64,000 nt of DNA from Chelydra serpentina (Eukaryota; Chordata; Testudines; Chelydridae), in the NCBI GenBank assembly GCA_037349315.1, contig JBAIAC010000054.1, forward strand, positions 2,356,001-2,420,000. Direction: 5' to 3'. The translations under genes and the position numbers were made by a program. This document shows positions 1 through 11,849 of this stretch, one piece after another. Numbering within the stretch: the first letter of the stretch is position 1; every line of letters begins with the position of its first letter. Under the pieces are notes generated by a model, which worked only from the letters and a program-made list of their open reading frames with translations, had not been told where the DNA came from and did no database searches.

Positions 1-965
1 GGTCTCCAATGCCCAGACTAGGGCTAGGCCCAGCCCTGTGGGACAGGAGCCACCATTGTGCAGGCTCCCTCTCCAGTCTCCTCCTCTCCACATCAGGCCT
101 GCAACCCACCTAAACCTTCCCACGACCCAGTGGTGGGTTGAGACCCACTTTTGGGAAACATAACTATCACCTGATATCAGTATCATCCCTTCTGAAAATA
201 GACACTCACTGTGCTGGTGTGTATTAGCTCATCTGTATGGATCTGTGTAGGTAGTGAAGTCAGAGTGCAGAAGGCTTGAGAGGAGATCAGCAGTGTGGAA
301 TAATGTGTCTGATTTGTAAATGTTGGACTTGAAAAGTTTTCTATGCATATGTGTGCAGCTGGGGAGATGTGAGGAGGATAGAAACCATAGTTGAGGGGAA
401 GGGAGAGGCTAGTGTTAGAAATGTAGAAAGGATGGTCAGCAGGGCTTCTGAGGTGGGGTTGTGTGTTACCAGAGGAAGCATTTGGTTCACATATGTTAGG
501 TGTACTAAGAATAGTGTGTAATTTGGAATGTACATCGATTGTGTGGAGCTATATCCATTTTTAAGATTAAAACAGCTGGGTCAAAAATGCAGATATTAAA
601 GCCACTAAGCATAGTCTCACAGATTCTTTGGCAAGTATGTCCATTTTAACTTTGTTACATTGCTAAAAGCCCTTGGAAGGGTTTTGTTTGGTGCCTTGCC
701 TTGACAGTACTTGTGTTCGGATTGCTGTTTTTAATATTGATGATAGAACTGAAGCTTTTTGTCACTGCCTTGGGGGAAGCTTTCCAATTGCCATAGAAAC
801 TCTTCTCTCCGTGTTGCTGTTGTATAATATCTACAGAAGATGCAGGCCAGCTTGTGAAAGGGTTGGGAGGTGGTCCACTACGACACGCATGGTGTATTTA
901 TTTTTGAATGCCATGCATGTGTGGCCCTTACAGGTTGGCCAGGTCTTGGCGTGAGGAGTTATAAC
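1..965. other. Upstream sequence, probably RABL6 intron, no gene seen
   Basis: I see no exon, RNA gene or clearly delimited repeat here. Short open frames on both strands have no recognisable protein similarity. It is probably part of the intron before the first RABL6 exon in the window, because that exon starts in the middle of a Met codon and so needs a coding exon further upstream. Continuity of the gene to the left edge is inferred. Confidence 0.4.
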
Positions 966-1433
966 TAAGGCTACCTGTGACTTCCAGAGACCTCTGTGAC
1001 ATTCTGTGCTTCAGCGTTAGGGGCTGCCGGACTCTGGAGCTGGCAGCCAGTGGGGCCCTGGAAGGGTTCCAGTGACAGGCGACAGCAGCCCCCCTGCCGG
1101 GTTCTAGCGACAGGTGACAGACTCCCGAGGGGGCCCTCAGGGTTCCAGCGATGGGTAACAGCCTTGCGTGGGGTGGGGCGCAGGGGGATGCCTCGGGTGA
1201 GTGGCTGGGGGAGTTCCATTTTCTCTTTGGGCAATATGGTCACTCTGCAGCTTCCAGTTGCTGTGGGCAGAGGGGGAACCCCATAGCTCCTAGCCACCAG
1301 GTGGCAGGGGAAACCATGGAGCTGTAGCAGAATAAGTCACAGACAGGTCACGGCTTCCATGAATTTTTGTTTATTGCCCATGACCTGTTTTGTGAATTTT
1401 ACTAAAAATAACCATGACACAATCTTAGCCTTA
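966..1433. mobile_element. Non-autonomous hAT-like DNA transposon (MITE), 468 bp
   Basis: The element is flanked by an exact 8-bp target-site duplication, GTTATAAC, at 958-965 and 1434-1441. Its ends are a short inverted repeat, TAAGGCTA at the left and TAGCCTTA at the right. An 8-bp duplication is typical of hAT elements. The inside holds about three degenerate repeats of a unit resembling GGGTTCCAGCGACAGGTGACAG-like sequence (about 1065-1170) and an A/T-rich right part. There is no transposase. The duplicated target is itself a palindrome, which makes the exact boundary slightly ambiguous. Confidence 0.7.
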
Positions 1434-3112
1434 GTTATAACATGAGTTGGATATAGGATAGTAAGGGATGTCAGGCAGAAAGGGCGTTACTGTGGGGAAG
1501 ACAAGGCTGTATCTCTTACATGATTTCACCAATGCTCCTTTGTAAGTTTAAAAAAAATGAAATTCAAGGGGAAAAATGAAAATGCTTTTTATCGCCATTG
1601 TATAGAAATGTCATAGCCATTGTATACAAATGTCATGCCTTTAACCCCCTTTTCCCCTACATTTGCACAAATCCAAATTTTTGGTTCGTTGTCATGGCTG
1701 TTACAAAAATGGTCGCTCACTTTTTTGATGATCCATTCAAAACATGAAACTGAAATCTGTTTCCTTACCACACATTTGTTTAGCTCATACACTGACTTGT
1801 TGAAGGATTGCTCATAAGAGCTATAGCTAATGGACTGGCAGCCAGGAATTCCTATGTTCTGATCTACAAATCTAGCTCTGATTTTGTATGGTTTTGGTTG
1901 AGTCATTTCACCTCTTTGTGCCAGGTTCCATATCTGTGCAGTATGTTTAAGAAAAGAAGTGTAAGAAAACTCCCAGGTGGATAGTTTAACTATATTAAGT
2001 GCTGAGTGTTATGCATATGAGTTCTGGACAGCTGGCATCAGTTATAGAAAAAATGCATTGAAGCACTTTGTTGAGGGAAGCCCTTCCACTCCATGCCCAA
2101 TAATATATACTTTTCAAACAGAAGAGAAGAGGTTGGCGTGTTTTAAGGTATCATTTCAGAAGAGGGCAAGGCCTAATAGCCTTAGCAGCAGCAGCCACTA
2201 GTTTTCAATGGAGGATCATATTTCAGAATATATTTTCATACTTGTATCTTAACACACATGTATTTTCACATACTCCTCATCCACACTGTGCCTTGTGGGC
2301 ATACTAAAAAGCCAAGTATGGTAGTATCGGAGAAAAAATAAGCTATAAGCACTGCCATACTACAAACTGAAAGTTTACATAAGGTGGTGATAGGCCTTCA
2401 GCCACATTTGTTCATTTCTTCCTCTCCCAGCCTTTCTGGGATTATATGTTTGAGGATTCCCTTGAAAGTACCCGTTGATGGTAACTGATCAGAGCAAAAG
2501 ATGTGAGGCAGTTTGAAAGATCCAGCTATCATATTTTCTTTCTTGCCTGGAGATGGGAGCTCGCTGTGCTACCTTCCTCAAACTGTTTGACAGGGCAGGC
2601 AGGCACATCACAAAACAGAAGAAAGAAGTCTAACCACAAATACCTTCTGATGCTTGTGTGACAAACCTGAGGGTGTTGCTTTAATTTAAACCACTATTTG
2701 CTATCAAATTAAAGCTGCAAGCCTACCTTGATCATAAGTGGTAATGTACCTTATATGTACCTTATTGATACTCCTCATTTCAAATGTAGGAGTATCCAAA
2801 GGGCTGTTGGCCAGGGACAATCAGGTAATCATGAGTGGGCTTGTAATGAGTGTTGAGTTACTGGTGATGCTGTATGTCATTTTTTTTTTTAAATGATACC
2901 CAGGACCTTATCGGAGTTGCATACATGCAGCAGTGGCAAGAGTCTTTGACATATGATAAATGAAGTAATAGAGTAGCCCTGGCATATTACATTTTAAAAA
3001 CCTATTCTATAATAAGGACGGTGTGATTGTAATTAAACAAACAAAGGTATTGTTAAATTCACCCTATTGTTACTTGAGTGGTTATTTTGAGTGTCTTGGC
3101 ACAAGTTGCACA
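1434..3112. other. Unassigned intron-like sequence
   Basis: This is A/T-rich single-copy-looking sequence with no exon or recognisable repeat. A short T run lies near 2880. Open frames here are short and have no family signature. Confidence 0.4.
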
Positions 3113-3236
3113 GCATAAGAATGACCATACTGGGTCAGACCAATGGTCCATCTAGCTCAGTAGCCTAGGCCAGGTACTATAGAGGGAATGAATAGAACAA
3201 GGCAGTTTTTCAGTGATCCATCCCCTACTGTTATAA
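3113..3236 (-). repeat. Old CR1-like LINE 3' fragment
   Basis: The stretch containing GACCATACTGGGTCAGACC and GTGATCCATCCCC is a diverged copy of the one at about 62500-62620, and its first part also matches 60788-60870. At 62500 this block leads into reverse-transcriptase sequence on the minus strand, so this is read as the 3' end of an old minus-strand CR1-type LINE. It is short and diverged. Confidence 0.6.
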
Positions 3237-3475
3237 GCAGTAGTCACCACAAGAGAGAGAAGAATGGAGTGGTTGCCCTTGCCTTAAAATACCTTTGTAT
3301 TTTCTGGTGATATAACGGTGCCCTCCTCAACTTAGTGGAGGTTTCAAATGTAGGTTTTTGTGTGTTGTTTAAAATGGTTCAGAAGACCGGACTTCTAAGC
3401 CTTTGGAACTAAACTTTTTCTGTTTTAACACACCACTGAAGAGTTAACCCAAACCCAGCAGCATAGTTCAAGAGA

Positions 3476-3521
3476 AGCAGAAATTGACACCCATAAGCAG
3501 AAATTGACACCCATAAGCAGA
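3476..3521. repeat. Two-copy tandem duplication, 20-bp unit
   Basis: The unit AGCAGAAATTGACACCCATA occurs twice without mismatch (3476-3495 and 3496-3515), and the first six bases of a third unit follow. Identity of the copies points to a recent slippage event. Confidence 0.9.
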
Positions 3522-4272
3522 TGTTAAACTGACCAACGTAATCACACATTTCTCAGTTTGAAAAAGGTAAACAGCATAAATGGTGAAAGATACATCTGAA
3601 TTCTAAGTCTCTTTCCCTTTTAATAACCTAAGCTGTAATTTAATAATGGACAGATTTTTAAAGGACTCTCCAGGGGAGGCAGTCTGATCCTTTGGGTAGG
3701 GCATAGCTCTGAGGCAGGAGACCTGGGCTCCTGTTCCAGTCCTACTGCTGACTTGCTGCATGATTTAAGGAAAATTGCTTACTTAAAAAAATTAGCCTTT
3801 CACCTTTCTGCATGTATTTCTCCATCTGAAAATGGAGATAATGCTTACCTCCCTCTTTAAGGATTCTGTCACATCTATAGATGCAAAACACAATAAGTAC
3901 TACATATTATTTTAACCTTATTTTTGGTCTTTTAAAGTTGTGTTATATAAACATAGTTAAAATTATAGCTGTCAGTATCACCTTTTTTGACTAACATTTT
4001 TAATGGCTGCTTATATATTACACTTAAATATTTTAAATAATGTACATGGTACAAGCATCTTGAAACCAAGCAATAGCAGTCCTCCACTTGTATCTCTTTG
4101 CTTTAGATACAGTATGAACATCGGACGAAGGGCTGCCTTTTGTTATTAGGCTATTTTGGCAAAGTGATGCAGAATTTAATGCTAATCACTTATTCCAGTT
4201 TCAGGGGTGAGAAATCAGTTAAGAGCAGTCCATTTCCTAAGGAGGAACAAATTCTTTGCCTCAAAGTGATGT

Positions 4273-4340
4273 GTGAAATCCTGGCCCCATTGAAGTCAGT
4301 AGCAAAACTCCCATTGACTTCAGGGAGGCCAGGATTTCAC
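4273..4340. repeat. Palindromic short interspersed repeat
   Basis: The arms GTGAAATCCTGGCC and GGCCAGGATTTCAC are exact reverse complements and continue inward with TGAAGTCA/TGACTTCA, interrupted by a few mismatches. The whole folds into one imperfect hairpin of about 68 nt. It resembles a small palindromic repeat common in sauropsid genomes; that family link is from memory. Confidence 0.6.
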
Positions 4341-4608
4341 CTGATGATTTTTGATTTATTCTGACAAGATAATCAAACTTCAAAAAATAGACCAATGTCT
4401 AAAAACTAGACCCTGATGCTGAATCATAGACGATTGGGGTTGGAAGAGACCATCTAGTCCAAACCCTTGCTCAAAGCAGGACCAACCCCAACTAAATCAT
4501 CCCAGCCAGGGCTTTGTCAAGCTGGGCCGTAAAAACCTCCAAGGGTGGCGATTCCACCACCTCCCTGGGTAACCCATTCCAGTGCTTCACCACCCTCCTA
4601 GTGAAATA

Positions 4609-5445
4609 CAGTACAGACCCATTTACATACGACCTGTTTATGCGTGAATCCGCTTAACACATGGTAGCGCCATGCCTCCCAGTGCTACCTATTTCACATG
4701 TGAGACTCGTTAACACGCGGTACAGGAACTTGCTATGTATCGCTACAGATTTGCTCACTAACTCACTGACACAGAAATCGACAGGAAATGTGGAGTGGAA
4801 ACGTGTTGTAGGCCTACTGGTGTTTCCTGTTCCTTTTGATCGCCGATATTGGTAAAGACGTATCACGCATGCTTAATCATTATCATGGCATGGCGCAGGT
4901 ATCGATTTCTGGAGAAAGCCAATGAATTGGCCGTGAATGCGTTTCCTGCCGAGTTAAAATCTATTTTACAAAATGAAGACTACCATGAAGAACAACTTTA
5001 TAATTGTGATGAAACAGCTTTATTTGCAAAACTGCTACCTGATGAGACTGTAGCCTTTAATTACGAGACACAGAAAACAGCTGGATTTAAAAAGATCGTG
5101 TGACTCTTCTTTTTTTTTTAAATTGTTTGATTCTTGTTGATTTGGTTCTAACGGGAAACCTTTCATTCGTGCCATGTGTTTTGCACAAAGTTTTAGTGAT
5201 TTACTGCGTATTTTAGTGTTTTTATTAGATTACACGTTTGAATTAATTTTCTTGCAAAGCGCCGTTAACAGCGCCTGCAATATTTGGGACGCTGTGAATA
5301 CGTATGTAATCTTAGATAATTATACGTGTGTGTGTATAGATAGATATCTTAAGCTATTCAGCATGGCCCTTTTAACTTGTGGTCCGTTAACACGCGATCG
5401 TGATGGCTTGATTCCCGACATCCGCGTGTAAACGGGTCTGTACTG
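4609..5445 (+). mobile_element. Tigger-like (pogo/Tc1-mariner) DNA transposon, internally deleted
   Basis: Terminal inverted repeats CAGTACAGACCCATTTACA (left) and TGTAAACGGGTCTGTACTG (right) differ at one position, and TA is duplicated on both sides (4607-4608 and 5446-5447), as expected for the Tc1/mariner superfamily. At 4849-5103 an open frame keeps a transposase piece with the box YNCDETALFAKLLPDET; in Tigger transposases this Asp is the first catalytic residue. At 837 bp it is much shorter than an autonomous Tigger (about 2-2.5 kb), and the DNA-binding part and the rest of the DDE domain are missing. It sits inside the CR1 of 4422-7540. Confidence 0.92.
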
Positions 5446-6535
5446 TAGTTTTTTCTACTATCCAACCTAGACCTCCCGCACTGCAACTTGAGACCACTGC
5501 TCCTTGTTCTGTCATCTGCTACCACTGAGAATAGCCTAGTTCCATCCTCTTTGGAATCCCCCTTCAGGTGGTTGAAGGCTGCTATCAAATTCCCCCTCAC
5601 TCTTCTCGTCTGCAGGCTAAATAACCCCAGTTCCCTCAGCCTCTCCTCGTAAGTCATGTGCCTCAGCCCCTTAATAACTTTCGTTGCCCTCCGCTGAACT
5701 CTCTCCAATTTGTCCACATCCTTTCTTTAGTGGGGGCCCAAAACTGGACACACTACTCCAGATGAGGCCTCACCAATGCCTAATAGAGGGGAATAATCAG
5801 TTTCCTTGATCTGCTGGCAGTGCACCTACAAAGGCAGCCCAATATGCCATTAGTCTTCTTGGCAACAAGAGCACACTGCTGACTCATATCCAGCTTCTCA
5901 TCCACTGTAATCCCCAGGTCTTTTTCTGCAGAACTGCTGCTTAGTCAGTCGGTCCCCAGACTGTGGCGGTGCATGGGATTCTTTCATCCTAAGTGCAGGA
6001 CTCTGCATTTGTCCTTGTTGAACCTCATCAGATTTCTTTTGGCCCAATCCTTCAATGTGTCTAGGCCACTCTGGACCCTATCCCTACCCTCCAGTGTATC
6101 TACTTCTCCCCCCAGCTTAGTGCCATGTACTTGCTGAGGGTGCAATCCATCCCATCATCCAGATCATTAATAAAGATGTTGAACAAAACCAGTCCCAGGA
6201 CCAACCCGTGCAGCACTCCGCTTGGTACCAGCTGCCAACTAGATATCGAGCCGTTGATCACTACCCGTTGAGCCCGACTATCTAGCCAGCTTTCTATCCG
6301 CCTTCTAGTCCATTCATCCAATCCATACTTTTTTAGCTTACTGGCAAGAATACTGTGGGAGACTGTATCAAAAGCTTTGTCAAAGTCAAGGTATATCATG
6401 TCCACTACTTTCCCCATATCCACAGAGCTGGTTACCTCATTATAGAAGGCAGTCGGGTTGGTCAGGCGTGACTTGCTCTTAGTGAATCCATGTTGACTGT
6501 TCCTGATCGCCTTCCTCTCCTCCAAGTGCTTCTTA

Positions 6536-6819
6536 GGCTATAGCTACACTGGCACTTTACAGCGCTGCAGCTTTCTCGTTCATGGGTGTGAAAAAACACA
6601 CACACCCCCCCCGAGCGCAGCAAGTTACAGCGCTGTAAAGCGCCAGTGTAGCCAGTGCCCCAGCTGTAAGTTATTCCCCTCGTGGAGATGGAGTGCCTGC
6701 AGCGCTGGGGGAGAGCGCGCTCGCGCTCTCTCTCTCTCTCTCTCTTTCTCCCCCCGCCCCCCCCCCGCCGCCGCCGCCGCCGTGGTAGCACTTTGAAGTT
6801 TCAAGTGTAGCCAAAGCCT
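6536..6819. mobile_element. PIF/Harbinger-type MITE inside CR1
   Basis: TTA flanks the element at 6533-6535 and 6820-6822, and removing it restores the CR1 reading. The ends, GGCTATAGCTACAC and the complement of GTGTAGCCAAAGCCT, form imperfect inverted repeats. The core phrase with CAGCGCTGTAAAGCGCCAGT is shared with the MITE at 26755-27008. A (CT)n tract (about 6725-6746) and a C run followed by (CCG)n (about 6750-6782) lie inside. It has no coding capacity. Confidence 0.8.
6721..6782. repeat. Simple repeats: (CT)n, C-run and (CCG)n
   Basis: A CT dinucleotide run is followed by a C-rich run and six or so CCG triplets. They expanded within the MITE at 6536-6819, as the related copy at 26755-27008 lacks them. 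Confidence 0.9.
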
Positions 6820-7540
6820 TTATGGTTTCCTTGAGGAGCTGCTCCATGATTTTTCTGAGGACTGAGGTGAGGCTGACTGGTCTGTAGTTCCCGGATTCTC
6901 CTTATTCCTTTATTTAAAGATGGGCACTGTATTTGTCTTTTTCCCGTTGTCCGAGACCACCTCTGATCGCCATGAGTTTTCAAAGACAATGGCTCTGCAA
7001 TCATATCAGCCAACTCCCTCAGCACCCTTGGATGCAGTGCATCCTGCCCCATGCACTTGTGCATGTCCAGCTTTTCTAAATAGTCCTTAACCTGTTCTTT
7101 CATCACTGAGGGTTGCTCACCTCCTCCCCATACTGTGCTGCCCAGTGCAGCAGTCTGGGAGCTGACCTTGTCTGTGACGATCAAGGCAAAAAAAGCGTTG
7201 AGTACTTCAGCCTTTTTCTACATAATCTGTCACTAGGTTGCCTCCCCCATTCAGTAAGGGTCCCATACTTTTACTGACCATGTTCTTGTTGCTAACGTAT
7301 CTGTAGAAATCCTTCTTGTTACTCTTCACATCCCTTGCTAGTTGCAACTCCAATTGTGCATTGGCCTCCCTGATTACACCCCTGCATGCTCGAGCAATAT
7401 TTTTATAGTCCTCCCTAGTCATCTGTCTAAGCTTCCACTTTTTGTAAGCTTCCTTTTTGTGTTTAAGCTCACTGAAGATTTCTCTGTTAAGCCAAGCTGG
7501 TTGCCTGCCATATTTGCTGCTATTTCTGCACATTCTGAAG

Positions 7541-7943
7541 GTGAGAGCAGGCTTCTAGAAATAACCCAGAATACATTGCTTATCTTTGAGTTGTTGCGGT
7601 TATGTGCTGGATGAAGCTGTGGTGAATCCCATTTATATTATTAGCTTTTCAGCATGATGTTTTGGACACTTCTTATCCTTAGAGTACATAGGTTTTTTTC
7701 TTTACAACTTGGTTCCTTGATGGGTGGGTGTGCGTGTGTGCGTGTGTAAAAGTCAGTCTGCACTAGAGCAGCCTGGCGGCCCATGCCATTGGTTACCAGT
7801 CATTACAAATGCATTTGATTGTTAGGATTGTCTGACTTTGCCTCAGGCATATGTACCTTCCACAGTGAGTCCAGACTGTCGCAACTTCTTGGTAAGAGTA
7901 TAATAGACGATGTGGTCCCTGCTGCAAGACACTTGCACTTTAA
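7541..7943. other. Unassigned sequence between CR1 and Harbinger
   Basis: I see nothing coding. A short (GT)n-like tract lies at about 7725-7747. Confidence 0.4.
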
Positions 7944-8308
7944 GGTTCTGGCAAGCTTCTGCACAGTAAAGCAGCTTTCTGCACCGTAACTCCCGACGTG
8001 TACACACTGCCAAGGCGCTTAGTGCGAAGTTGTAGCGCTATAAAAAAATGACCCCAACGAGAGGCTACAGCACTGCGTTGCCGGTGTAGACACCGTGGTG
8101 ATTACAGTGCTATGATTGGCCTCCAGGAGTTGTCCCACAATGCCTTTTCTCACCTCTCTGGTCATCAGTTTGAACTCTACTGCCTGCCCTCAGGTGACCA
8201 ACTGTCATCCCCACCCTGTAAATTCCTTTGGAAATTTGAAAGTCCCCTTCCTGTTTGCTCGGTGACGCATGCAGTGGTTTCAGTGCATCTTTCCAGGTGG
8301 CCAGGCCT

Positions 8309-10045
8309 GCTCCATGCACCAGGCGATCCCCCCCGCTTGGAGCAATGCCGAGCTGCTAGACCTCATCAGCATTTGGGGAGAGGAAGCTGTTCAGTCCCAG
8401 CTGCGCTCCAGCCATAGGAATTGGGATACTTGCGGACAGATTTCACTATGCATGACAGAAAGGGGCCATGATGTAGGGTCGAAGTGAATGGAGCTGCGGA
8501 ACGCCTACCACAAGGCATGGAAGGCAAACCGCCGCTCCAGAGCTGCACCCACGAGCTGCTGGTTCTACAAAGAGCTGTATGCAATACTTGGCAGTGTCCC
8601 CACCTGCACTGCGAAGGCTCTGTAGATACTTGGTTGGCTCACGTGTCAGTCGAGGGTGGACCAAGCCAGGAGGAGGAAATCTTGGATGAGGATGTGGAGT
8701 GAGATGTGGAGTGGGACCCAGAGGCAGAGGATGACTCGAAGACCAGAGATGCAGGCAGCCAGGAGCTCTTTTCTACCTGGAGGAGCCTAACCAGGCACAG
8801 CTGTCAGAAACTGACAAAGCACAAACAGGAGAGGAGGCCCTGGTACGTAGATCTGATTTTGGGAATCGCTGAAGTGAGTTGTTGGGGGAAGGAGGGTTGC
8901 AGAAAACAGGCTTGTCTCCCACCACATGCCTAGTCTGAGCGGTGGAACAGGTTGTTGATTCACTCCCTCACTTCACGGGGAATCTCCCTCAGATCTCCAG
9001 GAAACTCTCATGGAGATACTGGGCTTCTTCGGCAGAGCTGGTTTTTTCTTGCCCCATTAATGGTAACATTCCCGTGCCACTGTGCCGTGAAAGGGGATAC
9101 CATTGCTGCACACAGGCGATCCACATATGGGCCAGGGCGGAAGCCGCAGGCTTGGAGAAGACCCTCCCTTGATTCCCTGCTCACCCTCAGCAGCGAGATA
9201 CCTTCCATAATGATCACATCCTGTGGAAAGTGCGGGGACAGGAATGATTATCAGGCCCCCCCCCTACATTGCTGGCTCTCCAAGAGCCACGTGCCCAGTG
9301 TACAGCAGGGTCCCAGAAGAGACCTGCCCCTGCGGCTACTCACCATTTTTGGGGTTCTGTGGCTAACGTGTGCTTGCCTGGGGTCAGCCAGTTAATGACA
9401 GGTGTGTGAGTACTGGCTCTGTTTTTAAAGCACTGAATCCGTGTTCTCTGTGTTGCAATCAATACTGCTTCTGTAAAATGTTGCATTTAAACTTCACAGA
9501 GATGACCTTGGGAACCCAGCCTCCCTCTTTATTATCGGTGGTGGAAGGGCTGCGCAGAATTTGAAAGCGTCCAAGAAGAACTAAGAAGGACTTTTTGCAT
9601 GCTGTTATGATGCGCTCCGCTGCCAAGAAACAGGAATTGAAGGAGTGACGGGACAGCAAGAAGAGGGACCAAAAGGAGAATGCAGCATGCCAGAATGAAG
9701 CCACGAAGTGGCTCTTAAAAGTTATGGAGTGCTGAGAGGACACATACCAGGAGACACTAGCTCTTCAAACCGAGCAGCTCTGCGCCCGCCCTCCCCTGTA
9801 GCTGCTGTCACAAAGCTCTTTCCTATGTACCCCCCAGACACTGCCAACACACTCTTATGAACCTCCTGGCCCCAGTCTCTACCCGCAGCGTTCCACTCCT
9901 TCCCCCTCACAGTCCAGCACTGTGGACTCCCACTGCACTCAACACCCATCCCTCTGCAGTGTGGCCTTGCTGAAGTACAGTACCTGCTGCATTCTACTCC
10001 AAAGAAGGTTGGATATGATCCCTGGACATACAAAATCTTTAGCCA
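8309..10045 (+). pseudogene. Harbinger Myb/SANT-like DNA-binding gene, broken (copy 1)
   Basis: In active PIF/Harbinger elements this accessory protein binds the element ends and helps the transposase enter the nucleus. Here the frame starts with a SANT-like helix region containing WSNAELLDLISIWGEEAVQ (about 8337-8395), followed in other frames by ELRNAYHKAWKANRRS and CWFYKEL (about 8490-8580). An acidic stretch (about 8680-8760) and a later block near 9500-9720 with KEDF-like and QELKE sequence follow. The reading frame shifts several times, and stops occur, for example just after 8484. Comparing with 21021-22732 in copy 2 shows that a stretch near the SANT region has been lost here. It cannot make a full protein. 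Confidence 0.75.
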
Positions 10046-10319
10046 TCCTAGAACCCCTCCTCCTCCTCCTCCTGGGACCTTCCCTTCACTGCTGATGGGG
10101 TTTTTTTGGTTTGACTCTCTCCTCCAGTTATTGTTTTTTAATAAAAGAATTGTTGGTTTGAAAGCAATCTTTATTCTATTCATTGAAAGCAAAAAGAGCC
10201 CTGCAAAGCAACATACAATTGTATTATACTCACATATTGCATTGTCTGCACCAATCACCTGCTAGCATTACAAGCATTGCACTCCAGAGCATAACAACGA
10301 ATATTAGTGGCTTTCAGCT

Positions 10320-11604
10320 TCAAATTGCTGCCTCAAGGCATGCCTGATCATTATGGCCCGCACTGAGTCCCTCTAATTGTCCTGGTCTCCGGCTGTTCAA
10401 ACTCAGCCTCCAGGCACTGAATCTCTGCAATCCAGTCCTCAGTGAAGCTTTCACCTTCCCATCACAAATATTATGGAGCGTACAGCACGTGGCTATAAGC
10501 ATAGGAATATTGTCCTCGGCCAAGTCCAGCTTCCCATAGAGGCTGCGCCAGCGAGCCTTTAAACGGCCAAAGCACACTCCACAGTCATTCTCTACTTGCT
10601 CAGCCTGTTGTTGAACCGCCCCTTGCTTCTGTCAAGTTGCCCCGTGTATGGTTTCATAAGCCACAGTGTTAAGGGGTAGGCAGGGTCTCCCGGGATCACA
10701 ATGGGCATTTCAATTTCTTCTACGGTGATCTTCTGGGCCAGGAAGAAAGTCCTTGCTTGCAGCTTCCTGAACAGGCCACGGTTCCGAAAGATGCGTGCAT
10801 CATGCACCTTTCTGAACCCGCCTGTGTTTATGTCCGTGAAACGCCCACGGTGATCCACAAGCGCCTTGAGAACCATCGAGAAATGCGCCTTGCGATTAAT
10901 GTACTCTGTGGCTAGGTGGTCTGGTGCCAGAATTGGAATATGCATGCTGTCTATCACCCCTCCGCAGTTAAGGAAGGCCATTTGTGCAAAGCCGTCCATA
11001 ATGTCACGCACATTGCCCAGAGTCACGGTCTTTCGGAGCAGGATGCGATTAATGGCCCTGCAGACTTTCGCCAACATGAGTCCAACGGTTGACTTTCCCA
11101 CTCCAAACGGGTTAGAGGCCAATTGGTAGCAGTCTAGAGTCTACCAATTGCCACCTGCTTCTCCAACAGGGCAGCTCTTGTTCTCCTATCCTTGCACTGC
11201 AGGGCTGGGGCGAGCTGCTCATGCAGTCCCATGAATGTGGCTTTCCTCATCCGAAAGTTCTGCAGCCACTGCTCATCATCCCAGATGTGCATCAAGATCT
11301 GATCCCACCACTCAGTGCTTGTTTCCCGAGCCCAAAAGTGACGTTCTTTTGTGGTCAGCACCTCCGTGAATGCCACAAGCAACTTTGTGTCGTAGCTACT
11401 ACGCGTGGCGAGATCAATGTTTCACTCCTCTTGCCTTTGTAGTTTAAGGAATAACTCCGCTGCCACTTCTGACGTGTTGGTCAGAGCAAGCAGCATACTG
11501 GTCAGTAGTTCGTAGGAGGCAGTGCACACAGTACGCAGATTGTTGAAAGCTGGCGTCAAATGTGGCTGGAAGCACAAGGATTTCTGGGATGCGAAGCAAT
11601 GCAT
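10320..11604 (-). pseudogene. Harbinger DDE transposase (HARBI1-like), broken (copy 1)
   Basis: Read on the minus strand, an N-terminal helical part (11134-11382, with STEWWDQILMHIWDDEQWL) leads to the catalytic domain (10592-11122). Visible boxes are GGVIDSMHIPI with the first Asp, KVHDARIFRN with the second Asp, and the motif IPGDPAYPL typical of PIF transposases. The third acidic residue lies in TVEC, just past an in-frame TAG at 10589-10591 where copy 2 has Cys (RLSKCRMTVEC). A one-base frameshift then occurs near 10570, and the C-terminal part (10320-10577, with LYGKLDLAEDNIPMLI) is in another frame. In a living element it would be the cut-and-paste nuclease. This copy is dead but was probably lost recently, since only a few lesions separate the pieces. 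Confidence 0.85.
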
Positions 11605-11849
11605 CGTGGGTCATTGGGGCAGGACCCAGGGTGCCCCGTGACCACCTCCCCCTTCCCACAAGTCTTAGCGGCAGAAGAGAAAGAGGTGCTCTGTGGGATA
11701 GCTGCCCAGAGTGCACCTCTGTGAATACCGCTGCAAGTGCCGCAACTGTGAACACACTATTGTGCAGGCAGCTGACAGTGTGAACACACAACGGTTTCCC
11801 TTCAGTGCTCTCTGAGCGGTGTTGTAACTTTGCCAGTATAGACGTGCCA

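Larger units (their letters stand above)
3237..4421. other. Unassigned intron-like sequence with two small repeats
   Basis: The stretch contains the 20-bp tandem duplication at 3476-3521 and the palindromic repeat at 4273-4340. Otherwise I see A/T-rich sequence without exon signals. Confidence 0.4.
4422..7540 (-). mobile_element. CR1 LINE, 5'-truncated, with two nested insertions
   Basis: Read on the minus strand, the 3' end near 4425 has the CR1 tail resembling GGTTGGAAGAGACCATCTAG (given here on +). Broken ORF2 pieces run upstream: an RT segment at 6100-6525 with [16 protein letters not shown] and the [19 protein letters not shown] block (first Asp box present), an upstream part at 6801-7184 containing DALHPRVLRELADMIAEPL, and a linker part at 7207-7533. 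Frameshifts and stops separate the pieces, so it is dead. The 5' end of ORF2, ORF1 and the promoter are missing. A Tigger (4609-5445) and a Harbinger MITE (6536-6819) interrupt it, so the CR1 is older than both. It lies antisense to RABL6. Confidence 0.93.
7944..11849. mobile_element. PIF/Harbinger DNA transposon, near full length, copy 1
   Basis: This 3.9-kb element has the two-gene layout of PIF/Harbinger: a Myb/SANT-like gene on + from the left end and a DDE transposase on - from the right end, arranged convergently. The right end CTTTGCCAGTATAGACGTGCC is the inverted counterpart of the left end preserved in copy 2. The left end here is shortened (GGTTCTGGCAAG). TAA flanks both sides (7941-7943 and 11850-11852), a 3-bp TWA duplication as expected. 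Both genes are broken. Copy 2 at 20605-24676 is in the same orientation. Confidence 0.9.

Noticed and set aside
9722..10258. 178-residue minus-strand open frame
   Set aside because: It is antisense to the SANT-like gene tail of Harbinger copy 1 and has no domain of its own.
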